Shown: piece after piece, positions 1 to 8,163 of the stretch
Numbering within the stretch: the first letter of the stretch is position 1
Layout of the letters: every line of letters begins with the position of its first letter
Assembly: GCF_015482765.1 (NCBI RefSeq)
Contig: NZ_JADMLB010000051.1
Coordinates: forward strand, 17,183-81,182
DNA from: Halodesulfovibrio sp.
GTDB taxonomy: Bacteria; Desulfobacterota; Desulfovibrionia; Desulfovibrionales; Desulfovibrionaceae
Length of the DNA stretch: 64,000 nucleotides
Direction: 5' to 3'
Notes under the pieces: generated by a model
What the model was told of the DNA's origin: nothing
Databases searched by the model: none
What the model saw: the letters and a program-made list of their open reading frames with translations, nothing else
Program-made: the position numbers and the translations under genes

Positions 1-328
1 TAGGTGGATATGCATCCGGATCACCTGCATCTAATAATTTACGTTCCAATGGAATTGACGCTGCCAGGTGATCAAGATCTGTACCGGTAGCATATGCAAC
101 CAGCACGGCCTGAGCTGCCTCATTAATCCGCTGACGCAACAAGAGTTCCCTGTACGCATTTGCTTCAAAGATCTTGTAAACAGGATCAGAAGCTAATGGA
201 GCCGTAAAATTCGGGTCCAGCTCTTCATGATACGCAATAAGCTCTTTAAGAATTTGCTCAACGCTCAGAGACTCAATGATCTCTGGAGGCGCGAGACGTG
301 AAAGGTTGATCGCATTAAATGCACTCAT
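1..328 (-). CDS. Phage baseplate assembly protein J (P2 gpJ-like), partial
   Basis: The reading frame starts at the ATG at 328 and runs off the left edge, so only about 109 N-terminal residues are present. The translation begins MSAFNAINLSRLAPPEIIES and includes a TGTDLDHLAA stretch, the typical N-terminal signature of P2 gpJ / Mu gp47-type baseplate wedge proteins. These form the periphery of the contractile-tail baseplate. Its ATG overlaps the stop codon of the gpW-like gene by 4 nt (ATGA), so the two are translationally coupled, as in the P2 order V-W-J. The call rests on family resemblance and context. The C-terminal half cannot be judged. Confidence 0.85.
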   Translation of the reverse strand, partial: MSAFNAINLSRLAPPEIIESLSVEQILKELIAYHEELDPNFTAPLASDPVYKIFEANAYRELLLRQRINEAAQAVLVAYATGTDLDHLAASIPLERKLLDAGDPDAYPP

Positions 329-663
329 TGTACTTCTACTCCCTCAAGCGTGATCTTTTTGCCATCCGGCAGGTATTCGCCTTCCAGATCCAGAGACAAA
401 ACCCCGTTCGTTGCAGAAGCAATACGCACGCTTGTCAGTTTGAAACGCGGCTCCCAGCGACTAAGCGCTTCAGCCGTTGCCGCGTAAAATTCAAGAGAAG
501 TTTCAGCATTAACCGGCGCATCAATTAAAGACGGCAACTTGGAACCGTATTCCCGATTCAAAACACGGGTTCCGATTCGAGTTGACAGAATATCGACAAT
601 TGACTGTCGAAGATGCGCTATGCCGGAGAGTCGCTCTCCGTTTTTTTTATTAATACCGTTCAT
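325..663 (-). CDS. Phage baseplate assembly protein W (gpW/gp25-like)
   Basis: The product is about 112 aa if started at the ATG at 663, close to the length of P2 gpW. An in-frame TTG at 699 would add 12 residues. Neither start has a convincing ribosome-binding site. HLRQSIVDILSTRIGTRVLNREYG near the N-terminus (read as HLRQSIVDILSTRIGTRV followed by LNREYG) is the hallmark of the GPW_gp25 family, whose members form the inner baseplate wedge and resemble T4 gp25. It sits between gpV and gpJ in the P2 order. An 18-bp sequence repeated ahead of the upstream tail gene lies just 5' of this gene, which suggests its own promoter or activator site. Confidence 0.85.
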   Translation of the reverse strand: MNGINKKNGERLSGIAHLRQSIVDILSTRIGTRVLNREYGSKLPSLIDAPVNAETSLEFYAATAEALSRWEPRFKLTSVRIASATNGVLSLDLEGEYLPDGKKITLEGVEVQ

Positions 664-694
664 GAGTGCAAAATAGCGATATTCAAATTGTAAT

Positions 695-712
695 TCCAAT
701 GCAGTTTGTGAC
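695..712. repeat. 18-bp direct repeat, copy 1 (possible late-activator site)
   Basis: TCCAATGCAGTTTGTGAC occurs here and, identically, at 2280-2297. Both copies lie 5' of minus-strand tail genes. The flanking sequence away from the genes is also partly similar (an ACAT/ACACATTT stretch). Because a Mor-family activator is encoded immediately upstream, a shared activator or promoter site is a reasonable inference. Confidence 0.5.
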
Positions 713-902
713 GTTTACATATTTTTTTAATTTTCTATTTTCACTTTGAATAAATATGAAACACTTCTGACTACAATTTTAAATCAAAAAAAGAACGACG
801 CTGAAAAGTTACATCAACTTAACAGCGCCAAAATACTTCGCCACATTGCTATATTACTAAATGCTACATACAAATTTTATCTATATATGAACATCACTAC
901 TC

Positions 903-1583
903 TTAACTTGGTGAGCCAGTCCCTCCTTCCCTACAAGAATGAGCATGACTGTTTAAAGAAACTCGAGCCACGACATCATTATCCGTCGTAATTGAATCAG
1001 TTGCGTGCAATGAACCATTAAAGCGGGCGTTGCCCCCATTACTGCCGCCACCTTGAGACAAGGTACCGTTAATTGTCGTTTGTCCGTTCAGAACAATAGT
1101 ACCTGCTGTAATTGTTACTGATGACCCTGCGGTCACCTCCACGGCACTCCCCGCAGAGGCAGAAATATTTTTTCCGGCTTCTGCTTGAATATCACCTGCC
1201 GCAATCACAGAGACATCTCCTTTGATGTCAGCAGTTAACACATGCGCCGCCCTGTCGTACTGTACAAAAGAACCATCTTTATAAACAGTCTTCTGAACAT
1301 TCGGACTATGCTCCGGTGCCGGATACTTAGCCTGATTCAGCACCCCAACGATAATACCGCAGATCTGCCCCGGAGGAGTGATCACAAAAACCTGCTCCCC
1401 CACTTCCAAAGAATCATAGGTACGGTTTCCCGCTGCCCGTGTTGTAAGCCACGGCAAATAATCAGTAACAACTGAGCCGAACTCAACCCGAGCAGTGTTC
1501 GTGGTGTAGTCAACAGAATGAACCGTTCCGACACGGGCAAGGCAATTCAGCTGCCTGTTCATCTCTGCAATCTGAAAACTCAT
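903..1583 (-). CDS. Phage baseplate spike protein V (gpV-like)
   Basis: The product is 226 aa, close to P2 gpV. It forms the membrane-piercing spike at the centre of a contractile-tail baseplate. Residues about 12-95 fit the N-terminal OB-fold (GTVHSVDYTTNTARVEFGS, then PWLTTRAAG and PPGQICGIIVG). A beta-helical stretch rich in short A/G/T/V repeats follows (about 125-195). The C-terminus has NSHAHS followed by a Gly/Ser tail, matching the HxH metal-binding tip of phage spikes. The start at 1583 has a GGAGG site and overlaps the upstream stop by one base (TAATG). About 200 bp without a gene separate it from gpW. Confidence 0.85.
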   Translation of the reverse strand: MSFQIAEMNRQLNCLARVGTVHSVDYTTNTARVEFGSVVTDYLPWLTTRAAGNRTYDSLEVGEQVFVITPPGQICGIIVGVLNQAKYPAPEHSPNVQKTVYKDGSFVQYDRAAHVLTADIKGDVSVIAAGDIQAEAGKNISASAGSAVEVTAGSSVTITAGTIVLNGQTTINGTLSQGGGSNGGNARFNGSLHATDSITTDNDVVARVSLNSHAHSCREGGTGSPS

Positions 1584-2161
1584 TATTCCTCCACAGGGTA
1601 CACTTTTGTGTACTTATCCAGATGCTTCAAACCGATCTCCGGCGCCATAGAAAGAAACACCGTATCCGGCGTAACAAACTCTTCGCCATCTGATCTAATG
1701 CAGATAGAAACCTGAAATGTCAGCAACCAGGGAGATAATGACGCGAACTTAGGGAACGCGGTATCAACGCATGCTTTTACAAACCGTGCCCCCTGCATTG
1801 AAAGACCAAACCTGTTGCCATCAATAAATAACGCAAGCTTTGCGACAAGATCACGAATGGCTCGCTCTTTCCCTTCGCCTGTAGAACCACCAAACACCCG
1901 CGCCTCAAAATCTAACGTTACAAGAAGACGCTCCGCACCAGTATCAGCACTATGTGCGAACGACGGCATAGTCAGCAAAAAAGCCGGAACCGGACACGGA
2001 AAATCGCCGCTGTCTGGAAGCTCTGTGTAATCTTCAACCGTTACCAATTCAGGAAACGCTTCTTTCACAGCTGTAAGCACATGCGCATGCACATCTGAAA
2101 CAGACACTGTCTGCCCACTGCTTTGACTCTGTACATCTTGAGTCATCATATCTTTTTCCAT
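1583..2161 (-). CDS. Phage tail-associated protein (gp37/tail-completion-like)
   Basis: A 192-aa protein translated directly before gpV with a one-base overlap. It has a mixed alpha/beta composition with no signal peptide or membrane segment. TFQVSICIRSDGEEF in the C-terminal third and an alternation of beta strands resemble the Mu gp37 / tail-terminator-like proteins that precede the baseplate genes in Mu-like and P2-like clusters. That assignment rests mainly on position. Two starts are possible: 2161 or the ATG four codons later. It is the first gene of the tail block. No tail-completion, lysis, capsid or terminase genes lie upstream of it. Confidence 0.5.
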   Translation of the reverse strand: MEKDMMTQDVQSQSSGQTVSVSDVHAHVLTAVKEAFPELVTVEDYTELPDSGDFPCPVPAFLLTMPSFAHSADTGAERLLVTLDFEARVFGGSTGEGKERAIRDLVAKLALFIDGNRFGLSMQGARFVKACVDTAFPKFASLSPWLLTFQVSICIRSDGEEFVTPDTVFLSMAPEIGLKHLDKYTKVYPVEE

Positions 2162-2193
2162 ACTTCTGTTACCTCAGCACAAGCAGTCGTTAA

Positions 2194-2242
2194 TAAAAAA
2201 GGCTACAGACACACAAAGCATGTCCATAGCCTTTCATCACCT
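2194..2242 (-). terminator. Hairpin downstream of the Mor-like gene
   Basis: On the minus strand, AAAGGCTATGGACATG pairs imperfectly with a downstream TGTCTGTAGCCTTT, followed by a T run. It lies between the Mor-like gene and the tail block and could end the activator transcript or act as a leader attenuator for the tail genes. Confidence 0.5.
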
Positions 2243-2279
2243 GTGTATAGGCAGTAACTACATAGCAATGCAAAACACA

Positions 2280-2297
2280 TCCAATGCAGTTTGTGAC
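2280..2297. repeat. 18-bp direct repeat, copy 2
   Basis: Identical to 695-712. It lies about 120 bp ahead of the first tail gene (start 2161) and 3' of the Mor-like gene. The placement fits a late promoter or activator-binding site for the tail operon; this is an inference. Confidence 0.5.
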
Positions 2298-2324
2298 CTC
2301 CTACACATTTTATACAATCAATTC

Positions 2325-2747
2325 TTATGCATTACCTGAGGTATAATATCCATCAGACATAACAGCACGCTGAGAATGCATCCAACGGCTGTATACCATC
2401 TTTACTGCAGAAACAGTCATTCCAAGAGCCTCCGCAATATCTTGATACCGAAGCCCCTTCTGGCGCATTGCAATAATCTTCTTATTACGCTCCAGTTTAA
2501 TTAGGCTTGAGCACCGTGGAATCGTCAACGGCTCTCCTGCATACTCACGGGCAAGCTTATACGCAGCCTGCTCACCAATGGTTTTTACCAACCAATGCGA
2601 AGAGTGCATATTATCCGGCCTTGGAACATAGAGACTCCGGCATCCCGTTTCCCGTTTCCCTTTCACTAGTTCCAACGTCTTTTCTACACCGATAACTTCT
2701 GCAATTTCCTGTGCTGTCGGTGGCAGCGCATCATTTTGAATCTGCAT
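2325..2747 (-). CDS. Mor-family phage transcription activator
   Basis: A 140-aa protein of the Mu Mor/C family, which activates middle or late phage promoters as a DNA-binding dimer. The N-terminal half carries the Mor dimerization region (AQEIAEVIGVEKTLELV...GCRSLYVPRP). The C-terminal half has a clear helix-turn-helix (KIIAMRQKGLRYQDIAEALG, then MTVSAVKMVYSRW). An AGAGG site lies before the start. It is immediately upstream of the tail block and co-directional with it, so control of that block is the natural inference, perhaps through the 18-bp repeats at 695 and 2280. Confidence 0.85.
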   Translation of the reverse strand: MQIQNDALPPTAQEIAEVIGVEKTLELVKGKRETGCRSLYVPRPDNMHSSHWLVKTIGEQAAYKLAREYAGEPLTIPRCSSLIKLERNKKIIAMRQKGLRYQDIAEALGMTVSAVKMVYSRWMHSQRAVMSDGYYTSGNA

Positions 2748-2991
2748 ACGTACCTCTACTTACGTTCATCAACCATTTCTGCGACGACAGGAACACAGGG
2801 CTGCTGTGTTCCTGCACTATCAATCAACCGTCACGCCCGATACTGTTTTTTGAAAAGCGCCCCTTTCAAACACGTACCGCTTTCGATTGATCAACCGCAT
2901 CCACCGGATTCCACGCCCACCGGTGAATCAGAACATACACACATAGCTACAATGCACAGTCAGTAACCATCCTGTCCGTGCACCATCAAAA

Positions 2992-3201
2992 CTATGCGTG
3001 CCCTACAACCTGATGTACGGATTTCTTTCGTTCTCTGCGAACAACATCATCACTGATGTTCGCAGTCTGCCGCTGGAAATCATCAAACCCGGGAACCACG
3101 TATCCGGCAGCAGTAAGCCGCACTGCGGACTCGTATGCTTTCATGCCGAGACGAAGCCCGACAGAAATAAGTTTGATTGTTTCCTCTGCATGTACGTTCA
3201 T
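2992..3201 (-). CDS. Small prophage protein, paralogue of the one at 13086
   Basis: A 69-aa protein with no recognised function. It shares with the protein at 13086-13313 the pattern ETI-(K/N)-(L/V)-I-x-x-GL-x-LG-x-KAYES-A-x-R-x-x-x-AGY-x-V-P and the C-terminal GHA. A GGGG site precedes the start. It is transcribed toward the Mor-like gene, with about 245 bp of untranslated sequence between them. It has no signal peptide or membrane helix. The strict conservation between two distant copies argues that it is a real gene. Confidence 0.7.
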   Translation of the reverse strand: MNVHAEETIKLISVGLRLGMKAYESAVRLTAAGYVVPGFDDFQRQTANISDDVVRRERKKSVHQVVGHA

Positions 3202-3610
3202 AGACTTACCCCTTTACTTGTTTAATCAGGCACACGCGAAAAATGCGCTGTGCCGTCGCTAAGCCGCATCAACTCGGCTATACGTTTACAAGTAACAAAA
3301 TCCTGATTTCAAATACACACACATGATATGGAACGTTCACTTTGTACATACTCAACACAATATTCTGCGCAATCGATACAGCAAAAAAATAGCTTCACTC
3401 TTCTTTGTTATTTTGCTGAATAACTAAGCAACAAGTACACTGCATCTTCAAAAATCATCTTGCCTGTTTGATACAATCAAAAGCCCAGCGCTAGGCTCGA
3501 TTCTGCTATCAATAAGAAAACACTACTTTTCTCCAATTTGACTATTCACACAAAATACTTTTTATCCTATAACCCGTCCTCGCTATTGAATAGACATTCA
3601 GGAGAAAACC
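3202..3610. other. Intergenic region with divergent promoters (about 410 bp)
   Basis: This stretch separates the leftward small phage protein from the rightward PH-domain gene. It is AT-rich and must hold the promoters of both, but I see no unambiguous operator or RNA structure. An AGGAG site directly precedes the start at 3611. Confidence 0.5.
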
Positions 3611-3988
3611 ATGGGACTCTTTGACGCCATCCTCGGCAACGCCTCTGAAGTAGAAGCACACAAAATTACTAAAAAAATTGAACCTATTATGTTTGACGGC
3701 GAAGTCATTGAACGCGCTTTTAAAGTAGTGCGCGACATGTACGTTTTCACAAACGCCCGCCTCATTCTTATAGATAAACAGGGGATGACTGGTAAAAAAG
3801 TCAGCTACCTGACCATCCCGTACAAATCCATCAGCACATTCTCAGTTGAAACAGCGGGACATTTCGATATGGATTCTGAGCTCAGCCTTTGGGTTTCCGG
3901 CCGCAAAGAGCCTATTAAAAAAGAACTCGCAAAAGGCTGCGATATTGTGGGAATCCAAAAGACTCTTGCACGAAAAATACTGTCATAG
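3611..3988 (+). CDS. PH-domain protein (bacterial bPH_2/DUF1696 type)
   Basis: A 125-aa soluble protein made almost entirely of one bacterial pleckstrin-homology-like domain. The pattern MYVFTNARLILIDKQGMTGKK...YLTIPYKSISTFSVETAG and the closing helix GCDIVGIQKTLARKIL are typical of the Bacillus YvbH/DUF1696 family. Members form ring-like oligomers of unknown role, sometimes stress-linked. It has an AGGAG ribosome-binding site and its own terminator directly downstream, so it is probably monocistronic. It is cargo within the phage-like region, with no phage relationship of its own. Confidence 0.8.
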   Translation: MGLFDAILGNASEVEAHKITKKIEPIMFDGEVIERAFKVVRDMYVFTNARLILIDKQGMTGKKVSYLTIPYKSISTFSVETAGHFDMDSELSLWVSGRKEPIKKELAKGCDIVGIQKTLARKILS

Positions 3989-4003
3989 CCATACAATGCA
4001 AAC

Positions 4004-4043
4004 AAAAGCCCCGCAGTTGGAATTTTTCAACTGCGGGGCTTTT
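4004..4043 (+). terminator. Rho-independent terminator after the PH-domain gene
   Basis: A perfect 16-bp stem (AAAAGCCCCGCAGTTG and its complement) with an 8-nt loop; the T tract is part of the stem. Confidence 0.9.
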
Positions 4044-4339
4044 GTTGTATTTACACTTTAGCCGTTACAACACACTCTAAAGTTTTATTGTAATATTTTA
4101 ACACAATGAACAACGTTCACACAAAACACTGCATAACACATCGAAAATACATTTACTTTTTCTAAAACTGTTTACGTCTCCTTAACCAGACATATGGTTA
4201 TTATTCTTCATCAACACAGACACGGAATAGACACTGCACAACATACCTATTCATGATGCAATACCCCCTCTATTGCTTATGATATTGTGCATATTTTCAG
4301 ACACACTACGCATTATGATGAAGGATTACAGGAGGAAAA

Positions 4340-4852
4340 ATGTTTTCCTATGCTCGTTTGTGCATCACAGCACTTCTTATTGTCGCACTTACAGGTTGTG
4401 CATCTATTGTCAGCGAAAGCGAATACCCAGTCAATTTCACCAGCACAACAAACAACGTCAGCTTTGTCATCACTGATGCAGATGGCAAAGTTGTTTATCA
4501 GGGTATTCCACCTACCACCGTTACATTAAAAGCAGACAACGGTTACTTCTCAAAAGCAAAATACAGAGTAAAATGGACCTACGCCGACGGAAAGGTAAAA
4601 GAAACCATGCTCACGGCCAGCATAGACAGCTGGTACTTTGGTAACGCCTTCTTTTTAGCCGGCGGGTTGATCGGTGTGCTTATAGTCGACCCGCTTACCG
4701 GAGCCATGTGGAAACTACCTAAAGCATACAACGATACGTACGCAACAGTAGTGAAACAAGTTGAAGGAAACAAAAAAGAGCAACAAGTAAGCTTTGTAAA
4801 CATTGAATCCATCCCGATGGAACAACGAAGCAAACTTGTGCCTGTAATGTAG
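4340..4852 (+). CDS. Lipoprotein of unknown function
   Basis: A 170-aa protein with a lipoprotein signal peptide: a short charged start, a hydrophobic core and a lipobox LTGC at residues 17-20, making Cys20 the lipidated residue. The mature part begins ASIVSESEYPV and carries a PEGA-like segment (VVYQGIPPTTVTLKADNGYFSKAKYRVKW). A hydrophobic segment follows around 100-118 (FFLAGGLIGVLIVDPLTG). The pattern resembles small Pseudomonas/Vibrio lipoproteins of the CASIVS type, whose function is unknown. A strong AGGAGG site precedes the start, and a hairpin terminator follows within 15 bp, so it is a single-gene unit. Confidence 0.75.
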   Translation: MFSYARLCITALLIVALTGCASIVSESEYPVNFTSTTNNVSFVITDADGKVVYQGIPPTTVTLKADNGYFSKAKYRVKWTYADGKVKETMLTASIDSWYFGNAFFLAGGLIGVLIVDPLTGAMWKLPKAYNDTYATVVKQVEGNKKEQQVSFVNIESIPMEQRSKLVPVM

Positions 4853-4864
4853 AGGCTCCATTGT

Positions 4865-4895
4865 AAAAGCGCTCTGGCAACAGAGCGCTTTCTTT
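4865..4895 (+). terminator. Rho-independent terminator after the lipoprotein gene
   Basis: Stem AAAGCGCTCTG with a GCAA tetraloop, followed by TTTCTTT. It probably also serves the leftward HNH gene that ends at 4924. Confidence 0.85.
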
Positions 4896-4923
4896 ATATC
4901 ATCATTTTCTATTAAACAGTCGG

Positions 4924-5568
4924 TTACCCACTCTGCTCTTCATCGATAACAAGCCCCTGCCGCTGAATCTCGTACCAGATGAACGGGGCATAGCGAGCGA
5001 TCTCTGCATTCGTCAAAGCATCTTCCCGACTGCGGTCACTGTAACGCGCGTAATACTCCGCCCGTTCAATGTCATAAATTTCTTTATCCAGACTCAATGC
5101 ATCCAAAATTTCGTACGCTTCATCTTCCTGCTCAAAAGTCAGATCTTCAGAAACCGCAATCATGCCGGTATCCAGCATCAGTTCAAAAGGATAAAAGTCC
5201 AGATCATAAGGGCAGGTCAATTTTTCCTGTCCGCGTGTGGAATTAACCCGCCTGTCGGCAAGCAGATAATTATCCCACTCATAGGCAAGCCATGCATCCT
5301 GCGCCTTCGGGACAAAATGCTCCACACTGCCTTCACGGTTTCCGGAACCGTCAACATCAGGATTTAAATAAACAGCAAGATACGCGCAGATATCGTGATA
5401 ACTGGCATGCAGCATAGGAATAGCCCTGCTCCAGTACCGTCGCCACGAAAAATTTGCAGGAGGAGGATCGCCCTGTTTTACGCGGTGCCGTTCTAAAAAC
5501 CGTCTCCCCGGTTGCCGAACCCGTTTATCAAAGTTGGCCGGTTCCGGAGCAAGAGTCACTGGAATCAT
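4924..5568 (-). CDS. HNH endonuclease-like protein, Septu PtuB-like
   Basis: A 214-aa protein with an HNH-type core around residues 83-113: EHFVPK, then W-D-N-YLLADRRVN and a basic RG. This is the H...PK...N...N pattern of the TIGR02646/PtuB-like HNH nucleases. The usual zinc cysteines next to the last Asn appear replaced (ADRRVN), so metal-site details may differ. It overlaps the upstream ATPase gene by 4 nt (ATGA), so the two are coupled. An AAA ATPase followed by an HNH protein is the composition of the type I Septu anti-phage system. A defence role is inferred from architecture and from the prophage setting, not shown. Confidence 0.65.
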   Translation of the reverse strand: MIPVTLAPEPANFDKRVRQPGRRFLERHRVKQGDPPPANFSWRRYWSRAIPMLHASYHDICAYLAVYLNPDVDGSGNREGSVEHFVPKAQDAWLAYEWDNYLLADRRVNSTRGQEKLTCPYDLDFYPFELMLDTGMIAVSEDLTFEQEDEAYEILDALSLDKEIYDIERAEYYARYSDRSREDALTNAEIARYAPFIWYEIQRQGLVIDEEQSG

Positions 5569-6917
5569 AAATTCCAGCCTCGTTTCTCAGCACGGGTCAG
5601 CCAAAACGACCAGAACGGATCTGCCTGATGCAAGGCAGCAACCAGCTTTTTATGCACCTTACGCGCCTCTTCCTCACTCACCCTGTTGCGCACTGCAAGC
5701 CGTGCTTCTTTAATAGCTTCTTCCCGCTGTTCCGAAGAATCGGTCTCCAACCCGAATACAGGGCTGGTCAACCAAGCTGCGGATGATCCACGGCGTACCC
5801 ATTCTTCTTTTTTCAGCTCTATCTCACACTTTTCCTTGTTCATATCGAAAGAGTACAAAGCATCCTGTGCTTCATCAAACAACGGATCAAGCGACGCAAG
5901 AACAAGCGGGGAATGAGTCGTACAGATAAGCTGTGTAGACACGTCATAGTCCGTAAGCAAATCCCCCATAACAGACTCAAGCGACTTCAAAATACTCCGC
6001 TGCCATTGCGGGTGCAGGTGAGATTCCACCTCATCCACCATGAGCACAATCTTTGTAGCCGGAGTCATTTTGTACTTTTGACACAACTCAATGTGCTCAT
6101 TCCATGCCCATGTCATGGCATACAACAGCGATAAAATTTTACGGATTCCGGCAGAAGCATAGATCAACGGAGTTTCTTTGCCGAACTCAGATTTTATGGT
6201 CGGGAATTTACGGCTGTCATCAGCCTTTACTCTACGCAGACTGCCGATAGAGAACGGCTCACCCTTTGGAGAAAGATGACGCACACCGTTCTTTAAACAT
6301 TCATATGCAAAGCTGCCTTCACGCTGCCAGTCCCCCCAGTCGGCAATCAGTCCGTTAAATTCCTGCCGACGGCGCTTCTGCACGCCGTTCCAAAGCTCTG
6401 CCTGTGAATAGATTCTGGTTGTCTGCTGCGTAAACGAGATACTTACATTCTCATAATGACGCGAACGCTCCTGCACCAAGGCTCTGGCAAATTCATCCGC
6501 CTGTGCCTTTACCGGATCATACATGGCAACTGTGCCGTCATACTTCATGTACAATACAATAGCACTGCTCGGAGAATTGCCTTCAATAATCGGGGTATCT
6601 TTGTTCGAGTTACAGCTCCACACCTGCCCGAGGCGCTGAAAAACGTACTGCTGGATCACAGCATCTTTGTTGATGGAATCAAACTGTCCCAAAATTGCAG
6701 GTTCAGGCTGATCAATGTTGTTGTAGGAAGCAGTAATAAGAGACTCCGGCATAGCCATTTCGCCCGCCCATTCTTTGGTGAGCATCCACCATGCCACATC
6801 CAGAACAAAACTCTTTCCCAAGCCATTGTCGCCCGTAAAAACGGTGAGCCTGTCTCCGAACTCTATTTCCAGATGCTCAGAAGGCCCGACGTTGTTCAAC
6901 TCAAGAGTTTTGATCAT
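5565..6917 (-). CDS. AAA/ABC-type ATPase, Septu PtuA-like
   Basis: A 450-aa RecF/OLD-like ATPase. Walker A is GDNGLGKS at about 29-36. The Walker B aspartates are in KIVLMVDEVESHLHPQWQ near residue 290. A signature-like SAGIRKILSL segment precedes it, and the switch histidine is in CTTHSPLVLASL. This is the AAA_15/AAA_21 layout of Septu PtuA and related defence ATPases. No TOPRIM nuclease domain follows Walker B, which argues against an OLD nuclease. The nuclease is supplied by the overlapping HNH gene. No reverse transcriptase or retron RNA is adjacent. It reads away from a plus-strand unknown gene and probably shares a promoter region at about 6918-7123. Confidence 0.7.
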   Translation of the reverse strand: MIKTLELNNVGPSEHLEIEFGDRLTVFTGDNGLGKSFVLDVAWWMLTKEWAGEMAMPESLITASYNNIDQPEPAILGQFDSINKDAVIQQYVFQRLGQVWSCNSNKDTPIIEGNSPSSAIVLYMKYDGTVAMYDPVKAQADEFARALVQERSRHYENVSISFTQQTTRIYSQAELWNGVQKRRRQEFNGLIADWGDWQREGSFAYECLKNGVRHLSPKGEPFSIGSLRRVKADDSRKFPTIKSEFGKETPLIYASAGIRKILSLLYAMTWAWNEHIELCQKYKMTPATKIVLMVDEVESHLHPQWQRSILKSLESVMGDLLTDYDVSTQLICTTHSPLVLASLDPLFDEAQDALYSFDMNKEKCEIELKKEEWVRRGSSAAWLTSPVFGLETDSSEQREEAIKEARLAVRNRVSEEEARKVHKKLVAALHQADPFWSFWLTRAEKRGWNL

Positions 6918-7123
6918 TACTGTCTCCGTAAAAAAGTATATCCGGCGCAGATCGCGCTTATAAACCAGTTTGTTATGACTACTATAGTCCAGTTCATCAT
7001 TTTTCTCCAGTCACGGAACAACAGGTTCCTGCACAAAACAATACCGCCAACACCTTTTCTGGGCTACGATAACAAGACACACAGTAATTTTATGCAACCT
7101 TAGGCACTCATGCAGGAAATCAT

Positions 7124-7528
7124 ATGGAAAACCTTACTCCACAAGAAGTTTTTGACCTGATAGCTCAAGATTTCGGAAGTCACATACGGCTTACAGAGGT
7201 GGATTACGCCCTGTGTGCCGAACGTACCAAGAAATTCAAAGAGCTGCCGCAAGAAGAACGACTGTGCGCTCATCTATGCTTCCTGCGCTATGAAGGACAA
7301 TGCGGCGCACACAAAACAGGCAGGATCGCCTATCTTCTTAATCCGGATCACGAGGCAACGTTCGAAGTAACCCTGCGCGTTCACGTATGCATCAACGACC
7401 AAAGAACAACGCGCGAAGTGCTGCTCAGAGTACCGCCGGTAACAAAGCTGGGGCTGAGCTGCACAAAAACATTCACACGCCCCGAGGCAACGCTGTGCTT
7501 CACCATTCTTGAAGAAAAAATAGTGTAA
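7124..7528 (+). CDS. Hypothetical protein
   Basis: A 134-aa soluble protein I do not recognise. The N-terminal half is predicted helical (TPQEVFDLIAQDFGSHIRL). The C-terminal half looks like beta strands (TFEVTLRVHVCINDQRTTREVLLRVPP). It has six cysteines, not arranged as a zinc ribbon. An AGGAA site precedes the start and a strong terminator follows, so it is a monocistronic unit divergent from the Septu-like pair. Nothing in the sequence ties it to the defence system beyond adjacency. Confidence 0.6.
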   Translation: MENLTPQEVFDLIAQDFGSHIRLTEVDYALCAERTKKFKELPQEERLCAHLCFLRYEGQCGAHKTGRIAYLLNPDHEATFEVTLRVHVCINDQRTTREVLLRVPPVTKLGLSCTKTFTRPEATLCFTILEEKIV

Positions 7529-7537
7529 CAACTAACC

Positions 7538-7576
7538 AAAGCCCCCGAAACATACTGTAACGGGGGCTTTTTCTGT
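7538..7576 (+). terminator. Rho-independent terminator
   Basis: Stem AAAGCCCCCG with a 13-nt loop and complementary CGGGGGCTTTTT. It lies between convergent genes. Confidence 0.9.
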
Positions 7577-7626
7577 CGTTATCTCACCGGGCAGAACATC
7601 CGCCTACAGTGATATTGTATTCAAAA

Positions 7627-8163
7627 TTATATTCGTTCAATCTGACGCGGCAATCCGGCTCGATCTCCGCGATTGCTTATGACATAGATGGATTTCCCGT
7701 ACCGCGCATGCTGCCCGATATCAAAATGGAACCATGACATACCGCCGAATGCTTCAATACGCTGCATATACTCAAACTGAGGCGCATTGGCATTTTCAAG
7801 CATTTCATCCCAAATTTCATCCGGCGTTGTTTTACTGAACTTGCAGTCCATAGCACGAAACAACTTGTGTTCCGACAACGCAGCGCCTTCACAGCAATCA
7901 ACAGGCCGCCATCCGGAAAAACGAAACATGTGTGCTGCGCCCTCTTTCCATTCTGCCTCAGTAAAACGATGCCAATTATTGATAACGCAGGAGCCGTAAC
8001 GTTCACGCATTCTATCCAGTGTCACAAGAACACGATAATCAAACAGTCGAAACAGCGCGTTTTTATCCGAATGATAGGCAGAAACAAACGGTGCAGGAAG
8101 TAAAGCAGGCGGCGGCAACAGCTCGTCGATACTAAAATGTTGAGGAATATAGGTACTAGCCAT
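7627..8163 (-). CDS. Peptidase M15-like peptidoglycan hydrolase (phage endolysin type)
   Basis: A 178-aa protein starting MASTYIPQHFSIDELL at 8163, where GGAGG lies directly upstream. An in-frame extension to 8436 overlaps the upstream gene and is not real. It shows the M15 zinc-ligand pattern. SGWRPVDCCEGAALSEH is followed by a second ligand in FRAMDCKF (H...7...D), and the third is in GGMSWFHFDIG (HxD). These match VanY/L-Ala-D-Glu peptidase-type phage lysins, which cut peptide stems in the cell wall. It has no signal peptide, as expected for a holin-dependent enzyme, though no holin is seen. It overlaps the helicase-loader-like gene by 8 bp. Confidence 0.75.
   Translation of the reverse strand: MASTYIPQHFSIDELLPPPALLPAPFVSAYHSDKNALFRLFDYRVLVTLDRMRERYGSCVINNWHRFTEAEWKEGAAHMFRFSGWRPVDCCEGAALSEHKLFRAMDCKFSKTTPDEIWDEMLENANAPQFEYMQRIEAFGGMSWFHFDIGQHARYGKSIYVISNRGDRAGLPRQIERI

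Noticed and set aside
746..991. An 81-aa plus-strand frame between gpW and gpV
   Set aside because: No ribosome-binding site, overlaps gpV on the other strand and has low-complexity composition.
5565..6917. OLD-family nuclease
   Set aside because: No TOPRIM domain follows the ATPase motifs; a separate HNH gene overlaps instead.
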